A program made the translations under genes and the position numbers. Shown one piece after another: positions 35,356 to 48,200 of a DNA stretch of 64,000 nt. The DNA is taken from the NCBI GenBank assembly GCA_016098155.1, contig JAAAJB010000076.1, positions 21,525-85,524 on the forward strand, in the 5' to 3' direction. The stretch's first letter is position 1, and every line of letters begins with the position of its first letter. Below the pieces are notes generated by a model. That model had not been told where the DNA came from and searched no databases. It was given only the letters and a program-made list of their open reading frames with translations. This DNA comes from Actinomortierella ambigua (Eukaryota > Mortierellomycota > Mortierellomycetes > Mortierellales > Mortierellaceae).

Positions 35356-36960
35356 CTACAGAACCTTGGCGCGCTTCTGCTTTGCCATGAGAGCAAAGAG
35401 AAGGATTGTATACCGCTCCAGCTGGTCCTTGACCATAAACAACAGCGCCTGCGAGATAACTGCCTTGGTAATTTGTGCTTGCATACCCTACAAATATCGA
35501 AGGCCAACCGGGTCATCAAAAAAAACAGCGGTGAGCTAAACCAAGTTTTTCCCCCATCCAAACAAACTTTTGAGACACCTGACATGGAATTTCGGTTCTT
35601 CTCCACATTCTATCCATCAAAGAGGCGCTTACCGTGTACCAGCCCTTGAAGCCCTCGTTGGCATAAACACGCTTGAGAACATCAATTGCACCCTTGTATG
35701 GCTTGTGGGTCTCGGCATCCTTCTTGGAGGGCTTCCACTGCAGTCTGACCTTGGCCATGATGTATGGGTATGTGACGACCGTGGCAAGAGTCTTGGCCAG
35801 CGCACCGACGAGGAACACCAGGCCGGGGGTCATGTCCTTGCGGCCAAATGCCTTCAGCACCGCCTCCTGGATGCGCGAATACATGCCATATGTAATGGCT
35901 GGGTTGACCACCAGCACCAGCGAGGGCTTGAGACCCTTCCAGAGACCCGTGACACCATCCTCTGCAATGATCTCTTTCGCCGTCGACATCAGATCCTGGC
36001 GCTCGCCGGGAGGCATGGTCTGCTGGCGAGTCGTGACCACAGCGACAGGGATGGTGAAGATCTGTGCAAGCGCACCAGCAGCCGCGCCAATGAGCAGTTC
36101 CATGACTGTCGAAATTGCAACACCGGCTGGTTGGCGACGCGCATAGCCGGATCGGAGGAAAGTGTACCAGTAGAAGTACGCAAAGTTCTGCGAAGCGGTG
36201 CCCAGAAGACCAGACAAGATACCTGCAAACAAACCAGGGAGGCCCTCCGTCTTGAGGATCTTCTGGACAGCATCCGTGGTGGAGAGGTAGACGTTGGGGT
36301 CGGAGGCGTCTGCCGTGACCTTGGATCTCACTTGCATTCGGGTTTTAATGCTATTCGCCAACACAAAAATTTCAAACAAAAGGTCAACCCAAAACAGTCC
36401 ACCTACTAAAGCAAACACCCTCCACCCATGTCCTGGATCACAGCGCTATGGGATAGTCCTTGCATTCTCGTTTTTTTGACCTGACCTCCCTTTTGTCTCC
36501 TCCCCCTGGGAGCCACTCCTGGGTCCGTCTGTCTCTGTCGATCGCACCCCCCCCCCCTTTTTCAAGAAGAGATAAGCACTAAGCACCCTTTTTTGGTGGA
36601 ATTGTTGACATCCCCCCCCCGGCATTTATCCTTTAAAGATGAACCTCCTTGTCTCATGGAGTCCCGAAGTTGCCTGTCCACACTGTTGTCGTCCTCTCCT
36701 AGCCTGAATGAGAGCCATTGAACAGATGCCGAAGATCAAGGAGAAAGTGGCCGAGCTAGTGCATGTACTTCTCTCTCCTCCCTCTCTCTCCCTGCTCAGT
36801 GCGAGATAGATGCGTGAACATTGGCTCCGACGGATTTGATTGCGAGCAGAAAAGATGGCACTCACATGTCAAGGGGATAGGTGCACGTCAAAGCAAACAT
36901 GGCACCACCAGTGCCTGCGATGGCATGACCGAAAGGCGACAGCTTTGATCCAGCAGCCAT
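35356..36960 (-). CDS. ANT1: Peroxisomal adenine nucleotide carrier (PMP47/Ant1, SLC25A17 type)
   Basis: Mitochondrial-carrier-family protein of the peroxisomal membrane, exchanging ATP for AMP to support fatty-acid activation. Three exons, 36866-36960, 35633-36350 and 35487-35356, join to 314 aa, the usual length. Three carrier repeats are seen with signatures PLDIIKTRMQ, PVAVVTTRQQT and PYIMAKVRLQ. The second, with TTRQQT, is characteristic of the PMP47 group. A short C-terminal tail LLFALMAKQKRAKVL ends the protein. The start at 36960 (MAAGSKLSPFGHAIAGTGG) fits helix 1. A large gap of about 500 nt between exons 1 and 2 (36351-36865) contains C-runs (36547-36557, 36612-36620). The gene is divergent from the GT61 gene, sharing a 0.9 kb promoter region. 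Confidence 0.92.
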
Positions 36961-37881
36961 GATATGGATGAGGTTGTCAAGGGAAGAGTGGGGAGGTTGA
37001 GGGTGGCTCGGTAAAGGAAAGTAGCGTGAAGGCCTCGGGGGGGGAGTGACACCGGTGTTTGCTGAAGAGACAGAGGCAAGAGAGGGACCGAGGAATGAAT
37101 GAATGAATGAATCGAGGAAGAGAAGAGAAGAGATGGAAATGAGAGAAAGAATGAGAGGAGAGAAAGGAGAGGGTGGGTGGGTGGAGAAACCAAAGATGCG
37201 GTTGGTATACCTCTTTGCTCGTGAACTCTATCCCCACCTTTTGATCGGTCTCGCACCTCAGCACCCCCGTGTGCACAGTTGTACTATGGCTGCAAATGCA
37301 ACACCGAATAACGAGCAAAGCGAGAGGAGAGAGACACTCATCATTTTACCAACAAACACGTACCACAGCCAGCCAGCCAGCGATGTACAGACAGCCAGCC
37401 AGCCAGCCAGCCAGAGCCCTGAGATCGGCCCGCATCCGGATGAACTATTTTGCAGAAAGAAGACAAGGAACACTGTCCTGCTGGACCCTTGGACTTTAGA
37501 TTCCCACAATCCCACCCATTCACCACCATCCTCTCTCTCTCTCTACCCTGCTCTCTCTCTCTTTCTCTCTCTCTCTGTGTCTCTATCTATCTATGTATCT
37601 CTCCCTCTCTCTCCAGCTCTAGCTCTCGCATGCCGTGCCCTGCTGCTAGCAGTCTTTTCCCCCTTGTCTCCTCACCCCTCCTCTCTCTCTCCTCCTGGTC
37701 TCCCTGTGAACTTAAAACGTGACTGCTCTGCCGTTGCCATCTCGCGCTACTCTGCGCACTTATCAGTTTGTGCCCAAAAGACGTTGCACTCTTTTGGCAT
37801 TCACTTCCCCCTCATTCAGCACCCTCCACATTCACCCCTGTCTTGCCCCGCCCTACCCTACCCTAACCCCCGATACCCAGG
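36961..37881. other. divergent promoter region, carrier and GT61 gene
   Basis: Pyrimidine-rich on the plus strand near 37530-37620 and 37680-37700, as expected before the GT61 start. Contains GAAT tetranucleotide repeats (about 37091-37112) and a CAGC repeat. The 263-residue open frame starting at 37103 overlaps this low-complexity sequence and runs past the GT61 start in another frame, so it is not a gene. Confidence 0.5.
37365..37414 (+). repeat. (CAGC)n microsatellite in two blocks
   Basis: Two blocks of CAGC tetranucleotides, 37365-37382 and 37391-37414, separated by GATGTACA. They sit in the shared promoter region between the carrier and GT61 genes. Confidence 0.9.
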
Positions 37882-40813
37882 ATGGAGGCTCTGATGGAGT
37901 CAATGCACAAGCAGTGGCGCGTCTTCTGGTACCAACTCCCTCCTTCGCCCCGCCATTCCTCATTCGACGATGACGAAAAAGGAGCTCGCATCTCTCTCGA
38001 CCGAGGCAGGCTTGCGCTGCTTCAGACAACCCACAGAGTGAAACAGTGGAGTCGAAGGAAGGCCCTCGTGCTTCTTGTCATTGTTACTTTCGGGTTTATA
38101 CTCCAATTGAGACTAGCTTTACAGTCCACCGAGGAGGACCCCGTGAGCGACGAATCATTCCTGCAGATGCCCAGTCAACCAGAGTCTCTCCGGGACTTTG
38201 CTTCATCCTGGACCTGCACGGAGCAATTGGACTGGAACCTGGAAACTAGCTCTCCGGAGGATGATTCGCCGGTACTGCAGAGTGCCAAGCGTAGACAGCA
38301 GTGCGAGGTGCGCAACATGTGCGTCGATGCAAAAGGTACGCTTTGTTTTTTTTTTTTCCCCTTTCGTTTCGTTCTCTGGCTCTGAATGACAGGGGCAGAT
38401 AAGTCGGTACTGCAAATTTGACAACGTGGGTGGAAGCGAACAAACAGAACAGATTTTTTTCTGTCCCAGTCGTTGGTCAGGAACAAGACAAGGTTACAAC
38501 GAATCAGAATGGTTCTTTCGCACAGACAATCCTTCCCCCCCAGCTATAGCAGGGACAACTCGAATCTGATTCCCTCCTCTTCATGTTTCCCTCTCGTGTT
38601 CTTCATACAACGATATAGGCGCCTTCGTCCTTTCGCCCAAGAATGTACCGCCACCCATCAACCTCATCGCAGCTGACAAAACCTCTGACAAGTACTTCCA
38701 ACCCCGCAGGGTATCCCCGAAGAAATCCCTGCGGGCCCACTTTATCAACGAGACCCTGTTTGTTTACGGTCACTACAGTCCAGCGCAGTTTACTCACTGG
38801 CTGTATAATGGCGTGATGCCCTTGCAGGTGAGCTTCTTTAGTTTTATTTTCGTTATCTCTCTTTCCATGTCCCAGCTCTTACCAATGAAAAAGGAGAGAG
38901 AATCCATTTTTTTCCTGCATCGTAAGCATAGTGCATCTAACTTTTGGAATTCTCAACACACAAACAAACAAACAAACGTGTAGAGCACAATGAGGCGGTT
39001 CAGAGGCACAAAGCGCTCATGGCTGCTTCGACAGACGACGTTTGACAGTATCGAGCTTCAAAAGGAATGGGAGATGGACGACCTGTTTCCGCCCTCGCAC
39101 ATCACCGAGAATGGACGCCGTATCTTCGCCAACCGGGAGCTGGTCCTGCATCCAGAGGAGATTATGAGCGAGTTTCAGTCCCTCCCACCAAGGGATGCAC
39201 CTATCTGCTTCGACCGTGCTGTGATCGGTTTGGGATCTCAGTGTCCCTTCAACTATTGTGAACAAAACATTCCTTCGTCGCTCTACACCGACTATCAAGC
39301 TTCTGTCAGTCAGTTTTATTGGCCCACGCGCTCCCGCTGGATCGACCACCTTCTGACAAGACACCGCGGCATTGAGGAATGGAAGTACTCGATCGGCTGG
39401 GGGCGCTATGAAGAGCCGTTCGACAACCTTGGCGAGCACCAGCAGGCGGTGAATGCGGCATGGTTCCTCGAGCGCAACGAGGGAACGCCCCTGCAGTGCT
39501 TATGGAACACCATGTACCTCAACTTTGAGGAAGACCCTGCGCAGGAGTACCGCATGTGGATCGATCCTCTTTTGCGCCACTCCCAAGAGCCGTCGTCACG
39601 GATAGGCGTTGCAGATCCGGACCGAGTCTACCGGAAGAGGGAGCAACAGTGGGAAGAGGAGGTGGGAGATAGGAAACCACGGGGAGACCGTCGAAAGATT
39701 GTGGTGGCGATTATTCAGCGTGAAAAGTCACGGACGCTGATCAATGTGGACGAACTGACGCATCGTTTAATCTCGGAAGGCTATCGTGTCAAGAGGATCA
39801 CCATGGATCATGGATGTGGCATCCCACAGACCGCGTACCTGCTGCGCGACGTGGACCTGTTGATCAGCCCTTACGGAAACGCCCTGGGCACCTCCATCTT
39901 TTTACCCCGTCGGCCGCATGTCACGACCGTCAGCATCGATACCAGCTATGCTCCCGAGAACCGCTTCATCTGGACCACCACAGCCATCGGACAACGATAC
40001 CTCCAACATCACTTTGGGCCCGATTTCGAATCTGTCGCTCGTCAGAATGTCGAACGCGAGCGGAAAACCAAAGGTGCCGCTGGCAAAGAAGGACCAGGCA
40101 GCAGCAGCAAGACGACCGATCCTACCGACGACCAATCTGTAGCAGCAGCGGTCGCCGCCGAGATGGCGCGGCTACAAGCACGATACCCGCTGGTACAGGA
40201 CATGCGACTTGCGCGCAAGATCCGGGACCAGATCTGGGGCCAGCCAGGCCACCGCTATGGAAAGTTGGCGAGCAAGCTCAGGGACCAGGACCTGGCGCGG
40301 CTGATTGCCCTGCGAAAGACTCACCATCCGGAGGACGAGGACCCTCAGCTGGTTCGCCGCCTCGGTGGCCTCGAACCGGTCGAGGCCTTCCGGCTCGAGT
40401 ACTGGCGCGCGAGTGCCCGCTATGTCGACGTGGAGCAGATGGTCCGGATCGCTGCCATGGTGGATCGCGAAGCGCGCGAGCTGGCGAAGGGTCGTCGTGC
40501 TGTCCCAGATACCAACAACAACGACATCAGTATTGATAGTAATGGCAGCAAACAGCAGCAACAGCAGCAACGCGTGCCGTATACATTCTTGGACCTCTGC
40601 CGTGAGAATCGTTGCTGTGGGAGTGCATGTGAACCGATTCTTCGCCGGACGCTGGTAGGGAACCAGGCCGCCCTGGGCATGCACGCACAGCCTGGCCCAG
40701 AATGGGGATATTACCGTGGCTCGGATGGGGTCCTGCGACCGCAAAAGACGCCCGAAGACCAGGCAAACGAGCATGGGCCAGGACAGTTGTTGAATTGGAA
40801 ATTGGAGCTCTAA
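37882..40813 (+). CDS. GT61-family glycosyltransferase (DUF563)
   Basis: Three exons, 37882-38335, 38619-38827 and 38984-40813, giving 830 aa. The protein is type II: short basic N-terminus, signal anchor at residues about 61-80 (ALVLLVIVTFGFILQLRLAL), then a lumenal domain. GT61 members are EOGT-like or xylosyltransferase-like enzymes of the ER and Golgi. Supporting blocks: VYGHYSPAQFTHWLYNGVMP (the approach to the sugar-binding core), CFDRAVIGLGSQCPFNYCEQ, KIVVAIIQREKSRTLINVDE, and near the end LLRDVDLLISPYGNALGTSI followed by VTTVSIDTSYAPENRF. The last corresponds to the family's D..-HGA-L region, with YGN in place of HGA. The C-terminal 250 residues are charged and low complexity. Acceptor and donor sugars cannot be told. 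Start at 37882 is the first ATG after a pyrimidine tract. Confidence 0.8.
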
Positions 40814-42239
40814 TTGGAGGAGAGAGTGGAGGGGCTATTTTTATTCGAATCCCTCCCCTCTCTTTCTCTCTCTCTCCTTTAAAAAAAAAGTATCGCATAG
40901 ACCTCATCATATTTTATAAAACATCGTGTACATTTTCTCTTAAATTTCTAAGCACATGATGGTAACAATATGGTAGCAATGAGAGGTACCGCAAACTGTA
41001 TCCGTGGGTTCCTGGCGGGAGGAATTCAGGCTCAGATTTTTTGGCTCAGAAGAAATACTGGAAACTGTGTTAAAACCACAGCACTATTTTGAACGGAGCT
41101 TTGACTGTGTCTGAAATACCAATACTCGCACCTGTACTGAGCTTCATCGAGACGTCGAAATGCGGGGATAAACAAAGTGGATTCCTCTGCGCCCCGCCAC
41201 ACTTCGTGAGATGAGTGAGCTGCACGCTCCCACCATTTGGTTAGTCTATTTTTCGCTTTTTTTCCTTCTGGATTATCATAGTAGACTTCGTAGTAGTAAT
41301 GTCTGTAAAGGATGAGAAGAAGAAAATGCAGTCGTTCCGTCGTTTCTAATACCTCCCCCTGCTCCTTCGCTCTCCTTCTCTCTCATTTTCCCTTTGCTAG
41401 TCTATCTTTGCCTTCGCAATCAACCTCTTCTATCGTTTCTGTAACACCAGCTTCGTGGTACACGGCCCATAACTCCGTCCGCGGGTTAATACAACAAGGT
41501 TTTCTTTTTCTGACCACTATTGCTTGATTTTTACTTTTCCAGTTGCTTCTTGTAGTACTACTACGTCTCTTTCAACGAGTTGTTCTAGTGCTGTTGACGA
41601 CTTGAGGAATGAATAACGAGGAACAAAATAAGGGATGGACGGGGAAGGGGAGGAAAGAGGAGGTTGTGTTCACTAAACGGCCCAAAATGATGGAGAGGAT
41701 AGATCGTGTTCTTATTTTGCCTCGCCCAAAGCCCTGTTACTGCAGTATTTTTCTTTTCAAACCAAATGGGGTGCCCTCCCTCCCCTCCCCCTTCAGCGTT
41801 GCCGTTCTCAAGAAAGAGAAGGGAGAGGGGGTTGTTGCCCATGACCAAACCTCTCCTTGCCTTCCCCCCCTCCTTGAGTGTTTGCTCTTCTTTTTTGAAT
41901 ATGGGTGTACTTGGCACAACCGTCCTAACAAAATTGCCCTCCTGTGAGAATATGATTCCTCGTTGCTGACCCGCCATTCCCGACCATGCACCTCGCTTGC
42001 TCCCAAAGTTGCTGACCTATGTACATGCCTTGAGAAAAAATAATTCCGTTCCCTGAACCGATCAATAGACGAAGACAAAAAATGCAAAGCACAAGACACA
42101 AAAAAATATGGCCAGTATGTTGTTCGGGGTATGATCGAAAAAAGTGTATTACGAGTACTATTAAAAGCAACTAAAGTGCAGACAAAAGTGGAGAGAGCGA
42201 GAGGAATGAGAGAGAGAGGGGTAAAAAAGAGGAGATGCT
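40814..42239. other. convergent intergenic region
   Basis: Lies between the stops of the GT61 gene (+) and the UNC93-like gene (-). It has A- and T-runs and several short frames on both strands (such as 41585-41977 minus) with no recognisable motif. No tRNA-like B box was found by eye. Confidence 0.45.
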
Positions 42240-43819
42240 TTAGGCCTTGACATCGCCAATCTCCTCCTTCTCGGTCTGCTGACCGACGGTCTCATCATCA
42301 GTGGTCTCCTGGACGGCCTTCCAGGCAACGGGGATGGCACCAACGCATCCGAGGAAGACGATGACGATGGCAATAATGATCTCACCCATACCACCGCTGG
42401 TGGCAGCCTGGGCGTGAGAACCAGCGGTGGGGCCGTTACCGATGGAGGACTGCTGAACAACGGGAGCCAAGACACCACCCAAGTTCTGGATGAACTTGTA
42501 GAAACCGGCGAAGCGGGCAGCGGTGTTGGTGTCGTTGGTCAGAGCACCCATGAGCCAGTACGAGTAACCCTGGTACATGGCATCGACAACACCGTACATG
42601 AAGTACAGAATGAAGGGACCAACCCACTCGCTGGTGGTCTTGACCAGATCAAAGTCCTGGTGGAAGTCCGCGGGGTTCTTGACGAACTTGCCGGTGTCCT
42701 TGTCAACGATGGGGTTGCGGGGACCGAAGGTGGCCTGGAAGGCAATACCACCAGCCCAGGTGGCGATCAGGGTGACGGTCATGAGGATCAGGGACCAGCG
42801 AGCACGGGTAGTGCGGAGCTTAGACGACTTGTCCATGAAGGCACCGAAACCGATCGAGGCAACGATCTGAGCACCCCAGTAGAAGGCCGAGTTGAAGGAG
42901 CGGGTACGGAGGTTGAAGTTGGGGGCGTTGACAGCGTTGAACTGGTAGGTGTAGACCCAGTTGGAGGCGAAGAACATGGGGATGAGGCAGAGCATGCGCC
43001 AGTCCTTGAACAGGGAGAAGATGGCCTTGAGCTCGAGGATGGGGCTCGAGTACTTGATGGCGGTGACAGTGCTGCCATCGGTACGAACGACCTTGGAGGC
43101 GGGGAGAATGAGGATGGAGAGGAAGGCACCGGCAGCCATGACAACCATGAAGCCAATGTAGGTGGGGACCGAGGCCGACAGAGCCGAGTCATCGTTCCAC
43201 TGGGCAATGAGGGGAATCAAGTTACCAAGCACACCACCCAAGTTGAAGATGGACCAGAAGAGGGAGAAGAAGCGACCCTTCTCGTTCTCAGCGGGGTAAC
43301 CCATCATAATGGCACCCTGGGCGCACCACAACCAACCGGCACCAACACCGAGAAGGCAGGAAGCAATGACGACAAAGGTCATCGACTGGATCGACTGGTA
43401 GGCCATGAAGGACGAGACGTACAAGACATAGGTCAAACCACCGAGAATCAGAAGGATACGGTGACCAAGGATGTTGAACAGAGCACCAGCGAACAGGGAA
43501 GAGAAGGCGAACACAAGGGAAAGAGCGATACCGGCGTTGGTTGCAACATCGTTATCCTTGGAGTCGAGACCGTAAGCACCGGTACCCGACAGGGCATTGA
43601 ACATGCCAGGGCAGCAGAAGCAGACGAAACCCTGGAAAGCAAACACATACAAATAAGAGATTTAAACTGTTTAGCTCGTTGTGCTCGTTTTTGCACCCTG
43701 CATGTGGTGGCGAGGAGAGTGTATGTGATGTATGTGGAAGTTCAATCCTGCTAGAGAGTAGAGGAGCCAAGACTCACCAAGATGATGACTTGGGTCAAGG
43801 GGTTGTTGAGGCGAGGCAT
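42240..43819 (-). CDS. UNC93-like major facilitator superfamily transporter
   Basis: Two exons, 43778-43819 (MPRLNNPLTQVIIL) and 42240-43631, give 477 aa. About eleven to twelve hydrophobic helices in the MFS order; the opening GFVCFCCPGMFNALSGTG with the following NAGIALSLVFAFSSLFAG, GPFILYFMYGVVDAMYQGYS and FYKFIQNLGGVLAP are typical of fungal UNC93-like (DUF895) proteins. The substrate is unknown; members have been linked to ion or nutrient transport. Codon use is extremely biased to C-ending and GGT/GCC codons, as in the GAPDH gene of this window, so it is likely strongly expressed. That bias leaves a long antisense frame open. The C-terminal tail is acidic (TTDDETVGQQTEKEEIGDVKA). The start at 43819 is followed within 42 codon bases by a GTGAGT donor. 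Confidence 0.9.
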
Positions 43820-43946
43820 GGTGAAAGGGATGCTCGGCGATGCGAGAGGGAAGGGAGGGAGATAAAGACGAGGGAGGAGAGGTGAAGAGGAGAGTAGTAG
43901 AGGAGAGACCTGAAGGTAAAGGAAAAGAGAGAGGGGCGACCCAGTG

Positions 43947-43954
43947 CTTTTATA
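43947..43954 (-). promoter_or_regulatory. TATA box of UNC93-like gene
   Basis: Reads TATAAAAG on the minus strand, about 128-135 bases upstream of the start codon at 43819. The spacing is close to that of the GAPDH TATA box, and both genes share strong codon bias. Confidence 0.6.
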
Positions 43955-44045
43955 CAGAAGTACATCTCGTCCTGTTTGTCCAAGGATGAGTGGACAGTGA
44001 AGACGAGGGGAGAGAAGAGAGCAACAGCAGCAGCATCAACAACAG

Positions 44046-44087
<42 letters not shown>

Positions 44088-44900
44088 AGGGAAAGTCCAC
44101 CCAGCGGCAAAGGCAAGAGGGAGAGAATGAGAGGGAGACAATTCATTGGCACAATGGAGAGCATAAACTAAAATCGAGAGCCAAAAGAAAAACCCAAATG
44201 GGTGCAACAGACAAGACAGACAGGGCTCGGCGTCCGACATCAACAAAGGTCCAAAGTATAAACGGTCGGATGTTGTTTGTTTGGGTTTGGGGGAAAACCA
44301 GAGGTGGAGAGGGCAAACGATGTGAGGCACAATAAGACGCACCACTGGCAAGCGAGGGATACAATCAACGGACACAACGCAACAACAAACCAGTGCGCTG
44401 TGCAAGCAGCATTGCCGTAATCTAGCACTTTATATAATTGACTCGCTAAAAAAATAGAGAAAGTTATCAACTACAAGCATCTCCATCTAGCTTCTGTCAA
44501 CAGAACAAAAACAGACAGCTTGTCTCCTAGCCTCTCTACTGGCGCCTCTGCCGATATTTCACGCACTGGCTGGCGTAGCCGAGTAGAGGCTAACCAACGA
44601 GAAGAAAGAAAAAGAGAAAGGGAGAGAGTGGAAGAGAGAGACAGAGAGGGAGAGAGAGAAAGGAATGAGGGTGCAAGAAAAATTTAGTCACCACGTATCC
44701 TGCTGTTGCTTACAAATTTCTGTGCAGATTCACCCAGTACCATCAAAGAGTCGACTATGGAGTCGGTTGAACCGACTACGAAGAGACTTTCAGACTCTGC
44801 TATGAAATGTAACCTTTGCCTGAGAAAAGAATGGTGCATGGCATGAAGAGAGAGAAAGAAAGAAAGAGAAAGAACGCTGCCTTCAAGAATCGTCGACCTT
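43955..44900. other. upstream region of UNC93-like gene
   Basis: Purine-rich on the plus strand with a GA dinucleotide run at 44045-44083. An imperfect inverted repeat (TAGCCTCT at 44528 with AGAGGCTA at 44585) lies beyond. No gene recognised. The region may contain upstream control sites of the transporter. Confidence 0.4.
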
Positions 44901-45004
44901 GAACGACGTAGAATCGAGTTGTGCTGCCACTGTTGCTCAGGCCATGCGAGCCACTGCTCCGGTAGACGATCGACAGGGTCTACCAACGTCCTTTTGCCAT
45001 ATTT

Positions 45005-45265
45005 AACCCAAGGCTGTATTGTTTTCTACAGCGATGATCCTAGTCCGCATAATCGTCCAGGGCTGTTGTGTGTGGCGGCGAGGACGACGGCGAAAGCAAC
45101 AATGTGGATGAAAACAGTTCCCATACGCGGATGAGGCTGTAACAATCTACTCCGATAAGCGTAAGGCACCCACGGACGATGAGGAGCATTCCCATATTCG
45201 TCCTGGGCTGTAGTAATTCCCACATCAACCGCACCGACACCGAATAGCTTAAACTTGGGCTGTAG
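45005..45265 (-). pseudogene. possible heavily decayed Sel1 repeats
   Basis: On the minus strand, ACAGCC recurs at spacings of about 50-74 bases (complement GGCTGT at 45012, 45061, 45135, 45206 and 45258). One unit reads KQYSLGLNMAKGR, close to the Sel1 consensus AQYNLGLMYAKGRG; others, such as LQPRTNMGMLL, are weaker. Frames are broken throughout. It could be the remains of another Sel1-repeat gene, or an unrelated degenerate repeat. Confidence 0.3.
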
Positions 45266-48200
45266 AGATGTTTTCTTAAACTCGATAAATATTTAGACAG
45301 ATGGACCACGGACGCCTTACAGGCACTCTTATTCTTGGCTCCAGGTTGATGTGCTCAGCGCAAGATCACGAAGGACCTTCGTTTGCGACTGGAGTAAAAT
45401 GTGGTGGACACGGTGTCAAGAACGTCGGTCTCCAGCTTCGACCCTTTGGAGATTGATAAGGAGGGCTGAAATCCCTTGTGCTCAGGCGCGGCTAGAGGGA
45501 CTAACTAAAGAGAGAAATGCAACGTACTGCACGTAGACCGACACTGCTAACAGGTTGACAGGTTGTCCACTACGTACCTTGTTCTCTAGTGCTCTTGAGT
45601 AGATAATGCATTGCATCAATCAGGTGTGGACACGAGAAGGTACCTAGCCTGGCAATTGCACCTGTTTGGGCGTAGCCCTCATTCTCTCGCCTCTCCCCTC
45701 TCAAGCCAGGAACAGAAACAGGAACAAGGTAAGCTCGACAGGGGGTGAAGGAGGGTTTATTGGACTGTTCCTGATTGGCCTGCGATTGTTTTATCTGTTG
45801 TTGCTCAGGTGGGACACAGCACACAGAATGAAATCAACCAAACAACAAACTGTAGCTCTCTGTACAGCAGCAGCTGTACTCCCGTGCAACAACAATTTTC
45901 TTTGGCACACCCACTGTCTGGACCGCTTGGATAGTTTGATCTTCCTGTAGCGGTACTGTGTACTTGTTCGCTTGTATGAAACAATCTAAGGTTCTTCCGC
46001 CGTGTCGTGTGGCAGTACAGTGCTACGTGTACAAAGGAGTGTATTTTATCCTTCATCATTGAGCACAGTGTTGTTGGTCTTCAACGATCAATATTCATTT
46101 GAATTCAGTCCTACTCCTCCATCGTGAAGAGGACATGCTGCTTGGAAGAGTAGACCATCTCCTTTGCATCTGTCTCCCACTTGCACCAAAAAAAAAAGCC
46201 CATACTCAGCCCGGTTCCTTCTGAAGCTCGCTGATAAATGTGCGACATCATGACAGGCTACTTTGAAAGTAGTACGGTTGTACAGCCTACTTTGGATGCA
46301 GCTGTTGAGAAATCTTCTTCCATCTCGTTATCACTATTCACTTTCTGGCCATGAATGGCGAATATGCTTGACTGGTGCAATGGAGCATCCCTCCACAAGA
46401 CATTTTGATCAATAGCTCTCCTGAAGCCAGAGTGCTGGATCACCCGTGCGTTTTTTAACCACTCACTTCAGTCCATCCCTTCTCCCTCCTCTTTTTCGCA
46501 TTGGTTGCTTCGGATATTTCCCAGATAGTTCTTTTTCAGCTCTCAACAATATTCGGGGAAGGGAGGGAAAGTATATGTGTGCATCTTTACCATTCGTACG
46601 AATGCGGGTGTGCTGATCCAACTTTGATTCTTTGTCATCCAAGTATGCTTTTTTTTTTTTGTCGCTCGCTCGACGCCTGTGTCTGATTCGACTTTTCAGA
46701 CTGTGCAATGTGGGGTTTTGAGTACAACCACAATACTGATGGGTCATCCATCACTGATAGATAACACCTCCTTTTCTCGCACGAATCAATCCTACACAGC
46801 ACTGCTGCAGTTATGAGGGATGGTGCTGCACTCCCAGGATAAACCCTCCCAACCCCATGCAGCACTGCCTCTTCCCATCTTCCCATGCAGCACTGCCAAC
46901 CATCTTGGCCTCTTTTGAAATGATTCAACCCCAGGAAATTTACGCTGGTGTGAAGACAGGCTAACAGGAGTCGGGGGGGGGGGAGGGGCGAAGAGGATCT
47001 CGAGAACCGTGGAGAAATTTAAGCAGCTGGGAAAAGTTTCGGCGCTCCGTGTGAACTGCACTTGGCTATCTGGGCTTGAATATGTCTGTCGAATAGGCGT
47101 CTTACCAAGTGGGATTTTAGGTCTCCCGTGCCCTTCCCCACCTACTTTTCGGTCGTTGCTTAAAGCCCCGCCAAGTACCCCAGCGCTTCTGTCCACGGAG
47201 ATGCAAAAGAGCAGCAGATGCAGGACTTGCCTAGAAAGGCCCCTCCTCCCCCCCCCCAGCAGCGAGGGAAAGGCTCTTTTTGGGTTTAAATGAAACTGAG
47301 AAGATTAATCAGTATTGAGTTTTCACCCCTTAAAAAAGTTTACTCTTGAATGAAACTCCATTCGCCATCCGGTTTACTGGCAAGTGTTCCCGGAAAGACG
47401 TTTTTGACCATGCTGGTTTCCCCAAGGACTGCAACTACAATAGCAAATCAGACCTCCTAAAGCATGCTTCTTTGCAGAGAATATGAGGCTGCCACGCACT
47501 GAACACATCTTGAAAATAATGGTACAACCCCGATGGTTTACCTCAAGAAAGGAGTGCTACAGTCTCTGAGAGCGATAACAACCATGATTTCGTAGAAGCG
47601 GGCACAGCAGCTCTGTTTGTCGAACATTAGTGCACAAACAAATGTGGTCCTGATTCCACTAAACAACAAACCTCTGGTCTGTCTGCGGAAACATAGCGGG
47701 AGACAATGAGGAAAAAAATAGCATGCCGAATCTTCCAGTTTACCGTCTCTCCCATTCTCCTCCCCGCAGGGAGAAGGCTGGTGCGACAGATCATAAGAAC
47801 ATTTTGTTTTGGTGTAGATATGCGTTGTATGGTACACCTTCAGAGGTACCTGGAAGATTGAGCGCTTCCTTACCATGCGAGGGGATTGAATGAACAAAAA
47901 GAAGAGTGAGATGTAAACAGCTCTTGATCGAAGGCTTCTATTCGTGCAAGAGCAACAGAGAGCGATAACTTTCTTTTTGTGCCAATGGTCGTACAATCAA
48001 TCGCCCAGGTCTCCTTTGTTGATCATGCCTGTTAATATCGCCAGGGCTTTCTTGAATCACCATTACGACGGGACCAAACAAAAGCTACTTGCCCATCGTC
48101 AGCAGTGTAGTACGGGAAGTGCCATTAAAAGTGCGAGACCGAAGCCAAGTGGTAGAAACTCATTGGGAGTCAAGTAGAGGTTTCATGTCTCGGCAAGGCC

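Noticed and set aside
37103..37894. 263-codon plus-strand frame in the divergent promoter
   Set aside because: Composed of CAGC, CT and GAAT repeats and overlaps the real GT61 start in another frame.
42414..43754. 446-codon plus-strand frame opposite the UNC93-like gene
   Set aside because: Antisense shadow of a strongly codon-biased gene, with low-complexity Gly/Glu/Val content and no domain.
44528..44592. Imperfect inverted repeat resembling transposon ends
   Set aside because: Stem has bulges, no target-site duplication is visible and no element lies inside.
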